A DNA stretch of 8,158 nt from assembly GCA_943913325.1 (NCBI GenBank), contig CALTXP010000070.1, forward strand, positions 1-8,158, in the 5' to 3' direction. This DNA comes from an uncultured Anaerococcus sp. Lineage in GTDB: Bacteria > Bacillota > Clostridia > Tissierellales > Peptoniphilaceae. Positions 5,486 to 8,158 of this stretch are shown in pieces. The notes below the pieces were generated by a model that made no database searches, was not told the origin of the DNA, and saw only the letters and a program-made list of their open reading frames with translations. Both the position numbers and the translations under genes were made by a program. Numbering within the stretch: the stretch's first letter is position 1; each line of letters starts with the position of its first letter.

Positions 5486-6862
5486 ATGGAAACAAAACAA
5501 ACTACAAAAACTGAAAATACAAAAATAAAAGCAAGTGGAAAACCTCGCCCTATAGATGGCAATCCACCAGCGAAAAAAGTTTTATCTGACTTAGTAGATA
5601 ATATTTATAATGATGCATGGGAAGCAAAAGAAAGAGGAGAATTAATTGCATGGACTTCTTCTAAATTCCCAATTGAGATTGCAAAAGCTTTTGGAATCCA
5701 CTGTGTATATCCTGAAAACCATGCTGCAACAACAGCTGCAAAAAAAGATGGTCTAAGACTTTGTAAAAAAGCTGAGGATATGGGATATGATAATGATATT
5801 TGTGGTTATGCTAGGATTTCTTTAGCTTATGCTGCAGGAGAACCTTCAGATTCTAGAAAAATGCCTATGCCAGACTTAGTACTATGCTGTAACAACATTT
5901 GTAATATGATGACTAAATGGTATGAAAATATAGCTAGAATCCACGATATTCCAATGGTAATGGTAGATTTTCCATTCCAAAATACAGGGGATGTTTCAGA
6001 AGAAAAAATTGACTACATGCTAGGACAATTTGAATATGCTATAAAGCAATTAGAAGAAATCACAGGCAAGAAATTTGACCAAGAAAAGTTTGATAAAGCT
6101 TGTGATACAGCAAATAGAACTGCAGCTGCTTGGCTTAAAGCATGTAACTACATGGCTTATAAACCATCACCATTAAGTGGATTTGATCTATTTAATCACA
6201 TGGCTGATATTGTAACAGCAAGAGTTGATGAAAGAGCTGCTAGAGGATTTGAACTATTAGCTGAAGAATATGAACAATCAATTAAAGAAGGTACATCTAC
6301 ATGGACTAAACCAGAAGAACATAGAATTTTATTTGAGGGAATTCCATGCTGGCCAGGTTTACGTAAACTATTTGAACCATTAGAAGAAGCAGGAGTAAAC
6401 GTAGCTGCAGTAGTATATGCTCCAGCATTTGGATTCCAATATGATGGAATACGTGAGATGGCAGCAGCTTATTCTAAAGCTCCATGCTCTGTATGTATAG
6501 AAGATGGCGTTGAATGGAGAGCTAATATGGCTCGTGATAATGGTATAGATGGTGCTTTAGTAAACTACAATAGATCATGTAAACCATGGTCAGGTGCTAT
6601 GCCAGAAATGGAAAGACAATGGAGAGATTCTCTAGATATTCCAGTAGTAAACTTTGACGGTGACCAAGCAGATTCAAGAAACTTCTCAGAAGAACAATAT
6701 AAAACACGTGTACAAGGTCTTATAGAAATCATGAATGAAAGACGTGATGAAAGACTTGCTAAAGGTGAAGATCAATACACTAACCATGACAATACAGAAA
6801 TCTCTGAATTAGAAAAAAAATTAAATAAGACTTCAGATGATAAAAATAAACAAGCTCAATAA
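5486..6862 (+). CDS. hgdA: (R)-2-hydroxyglutaryl-CoA dehydratase alpha subunit
   Basis: This is the alpha subunit of the oxygen-sensitive dehydratase (component D) that turns (R)-2-hydroxyglutaryl-CoA into (E)-glutaconyl-CoA through a ketyl radical. It belongs to the FldB/FldC (HGD-D) family. From the ATG at 5486 it has 458 residues; Acidaminococcus fermentans HgdA is slightly longer. Conserved cysteines are candidates for [4Fe-4S] ligands: Cys73 (GIHCVYPENH), Cys106 (DICGYAR), Cys134, Cys135 and Cys139 (LCCNNICNMMTKWYE) and Cys365 (NYNRSCKPWSG). The cluster normally uses three cysteines plus the substrate or water; I cannot fix which three from sequence alone. Residues 1-30 are polar and lysine-rich, and the C-terminal tail after about residue 425 is very charged and looks disordered. 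The gene sits between its activator hgdC and its partner hgdB (25-base gap to hgdB). The shadow start one codon upstream would add a single methionine. Confidence 0.96.
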   Translation: METKQTTKTENTKIKASGKPRPIDGNPPAKKVLSDLVDNIYNDAWEAKERGELIAWTSSKFPIEIAKAFGIHCVYPENHAATTAAKKDGLRLCKKAEDMGYDNDICGYARISLAYAAGEPSDSRKMPMPDLVLCCNNICNMMTKWYENIARIHDIPMVMVDFPFQNTGDVSEEKIDYMLGQFEYAIKQLEEITGKKFDQEKFDKACDTANRTAAAWLKACNYMAYKPSPLSGFDLFNHMADIVTARVDERAARGFELLAEEYEQSIKEGTSTWTKPEEHRILFEGIPCWPGLRKLFEPLEEAGVNVAAVVYAPAFGFQYDGIREMAAAYSKAPCSVCIEDGVEWRANMARDNGIDGALVNYNRSCKPWSGAMPEMERQWRDSLDIPVVNFDGDQADSRNFSEEQYKTRVQGLIEIMNERRDERLAKGEDQYTNHDNTEISELEKKLNKTSDDKNKQAQ

Positions 6863-6887
6863 TTTCAAAACAGGAGAATAAAATAAA

Positions 6888-8036
6888 ATGGAAATAAATC
6901 AACTATTAGAAAAGTTTGATCATATTGCTCATAATCAACGCGAGCAAATTGATAATTATCTAGCAGAAGGTAAACAAGTAGTAGGGGTTTTCCCTTACTA
7001 CGCTCCTGAAGAAATCATTCATGCAGCAGGAGCAGTCCCAATAGGAATATGGGGTGGAGAAGGATCAATAGATCTTGCTAAACAATACTTCCCAACTTTC
7101 TATTATTCATTAGCTATGAGATGCATGGAGATGGCCTTAGATGGATCACTAGATGGCTTATCAGCAACCATGCTAACAACTTTAGATGATACACTTAGAC
7201 CTTTATCTCAAAACTATAAAGTTGCTGTAGGAGATAAAATACCAATGGTATTTATTAATCACGGCCAACATAGAAAAGAAGAATTTGGTATTACATACAA
7301 TGCTAAGATGTTTAGAAGAGCCGCTGATGAACTAAAAGCAGCACTTGGTATTGATGAGATTGATGAAAGCAAGTTTGAAGAAACTTTTGAAATTTATAAT
7401 AAAAATAGACAATTAAAAAGAGAGTTTACTAAACTTGCAGCTGATCATAGACAAACTATTTCTACTAAAGATAGATCAAATGTTTTAAAAAGCTCATTCT
7501 TAATGTTAAAAGAGGAGCATAATGAGTTATTAGAGGACCTAGTTAAGCAACTAAAAAATATGGAAAAAGAAGAATGGGATGGTCCAAGAGTTGTAACTAG
7601 TGGAGTAATAACTGATAATGACGGCTTACTAGAAGTTCTTGATGAGTACAAAGTAAACGTTGTAGATGATGATGTAGCAGCTGAGTCAAGAGGATTTAAA
7701 GTAGATATTGATACAAGTATTAAAGATCCATATGTAGCTTTAGCTGATCAATTTGCAAGAATGGATGAAGATCCACTTCTTTATGACCCAGATATAACAA
7801 AAAGACCGAAATACGTTCTAAATCAAGCGTTAGAAAATGATGCAGATGCTTGTATACTTTTCATGATGACATTTAATGATACTGAAGAGATGGAGTATCC
7901 ATCACTTAAAAAGGCCTATGATAAAGCTGGCATTCCATTAATTAAGATGGGATATGATCAAACAATGTCAGACTTCGCACAAGTTAGAACTCAATTAGAA
8001 ACTTTATCCGACTTAGTTGAATTAAATAGATTTTAA
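6888..8036 (+). CDS. hgdB: (R)-2-hydroxyglutaryl-CoA dehydratase beta subunit
   Basis: This is the beta subunit of 2-hydroxyglutaryl-CoA dehydratase, same HGD-D family as hgdA, forming the alpha-beta heterodimer in the cytoplasm. The 382 residues are close to the family's usual beta length (about 375-385). Recognisable segments are GVFPYYAPEEIIHAAGAVPIG spanning 33-53, FPTFYYSLAMRCMEMALDG at 68-86, TTLDDTLRPLSQNY at 97-110, GVITDNDGLLEVLDE at 239-253 and the late MMTFNDTEEMEYP. Only two cysteines are present, Cys79 and Cys322. At residue 100 an Asp stands where many relatives have a cluster-binding Cys (C-D-x-x-R pattern). This is consistent with a beta subunit that does not hold a second full [4Fe-4S] cluster, as reported for A. 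fermentans. AGGAGA at 6872-6877 is the ribosome binding site, 10 bases from the ATG. A terminator follows 43 bases after the stop, so this is the last gene of the operon. Confidence 0.95.
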   Translation: MEINQLLEKFDHIAHNQREQIDNYLAEGKQVVGVFPYYAPEEIIHAAGAVPIGIWGGEGSIDLAKQYFPTFYYSLAMRCMEMALDGSLDGLSATMLTTLDDTLRPLSQNYKVAVGDKIPMVFINHGQHRKEEFGITYNAKMFRRAADELKAALGIDEIDESKFEETFEIYNKNRQLKREFTKLAADHRQTISTKDRSNVLKSSFLMLKEEHNELLEDLVKQLKNMEKEEWDGPRVVTSGVITDNDGLLEVLDEYKVNVVDDDVAAESRGFKVDIDTSIKDPYVALADQFARMDEDPLLYDPDITKRPKYVLNQALENDADACILFMMTFNDTEEMEYPSLKKAYDKAGIPLIKMGYDQTMSDFAQVRTQLETLSDLVELNRF

Positions 8037-8079
8037 TAGTTAAAATTTTTAAAATATAAATTAATAAGCTTAAAGTAAG

Positions 8080-8114
8080 AACTGACTACTATAAGGTATT
8101 AGTGGTCAGTTTTT
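8080..8114 (+). terminator. Intrinsic terminator of the hgd operon
   Basis: A 12-bp stem pairs 8080-8091 (AACTGACTACTA) with 8100-8111, including a single U-G wobble (8087 with 8104). It closes an 8-base loop and runs straight into a T tract (8110-8114). It lies 43 bases after the hgdB stop codon. This is a textbook rho-independent terminator and marks the 3' end of hgdCAB. Confidence 0.88.
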
Positions 8115-8158
8115 AGTACCATAAATAGTGTAAGAGAGAAAGTAATTTCAATCTTGCA

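Noticed and set aside
7445..7651. 68-codon reverse-strand open frame
   Set aside because: It lies entirely within hgdB and has Ser/Thr/Leu-rich shadow composition.

Overview
The window carries a compact, same-strand gene cluster for fermenting glutamate by the 2-hydroxyglutarate pathway, in the order gctA-gctB-gcdA-hgdC-hgdA-hgdB. I recognise the same order from Acidaminococcus fermentans. The DNA is AT-rich, with A/T-ending codons, strong AGGAGG-type ribosome binding sites and short intergenic gaps. This suggests a low-GC anaerobic Bacillota. An amino-acid-fermenting anaerobic coccus of the Peptoniphilus/Anaerococcus type is my best guess; Clostridium or Fusobacterium relatives cannot be excluded from one window.

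Layout. Bases 1-122 are non-coding and hold a probable extended -10 promoter. Bases 123-713 encode a cytoplasmic-looking BspA-type leucine-rich repeat protein with six 22-residue repeats. Bases 755-913 encode a 52-residue acidic protein of unknown function with a TTG start. Bases 961-4510 hold gctA, gctB and gcdA, tightly packed, with gctA and gctB overlapping by 8 bases. Bases 4511-4654 are the longest gap. It contains a perfect 36-bp palindrome (probable terminator or attenuator), a weak promoter-like element with a possible Rex-like site, and a small hairpin. Bases 4655-8036 hold hgdC, hgdA and hgdB. A convincing intrinsic terminator at 8080-8114 closes the cluster, and the last 44 bases show nothing I can name.

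How the genes work together. GctAB moves CoA from acetyl-CoA (or glutaconyl-CoA) to (R)-2-hydroxyglutarate. HgdC, an ATP-driven iron-sulfur activator, injects one electron into the HgdAB dehydratase, which removes water by a ketyl-radical mechanism to give glutaconyl-CoA. GcdA is the carboxyltransferase subunit of the biotin-dependent, Na+-pumping glutaconyl-CoA decarboxylase, which makes crotonyl-CoA. The biotin carrier, the membrane subunit, glutamate dehydrogenase and 2-hydroxyglutarate dehydrogenase are not in this window and must be encoded elsewhere.

I see no mobile element, CRISPR array, tRNA or rRNA. The enzymes are a known system. The less explained items are the small TTG-start gene, the neighbouring repeat protein, and the regulatory-looking gap before hgdC.
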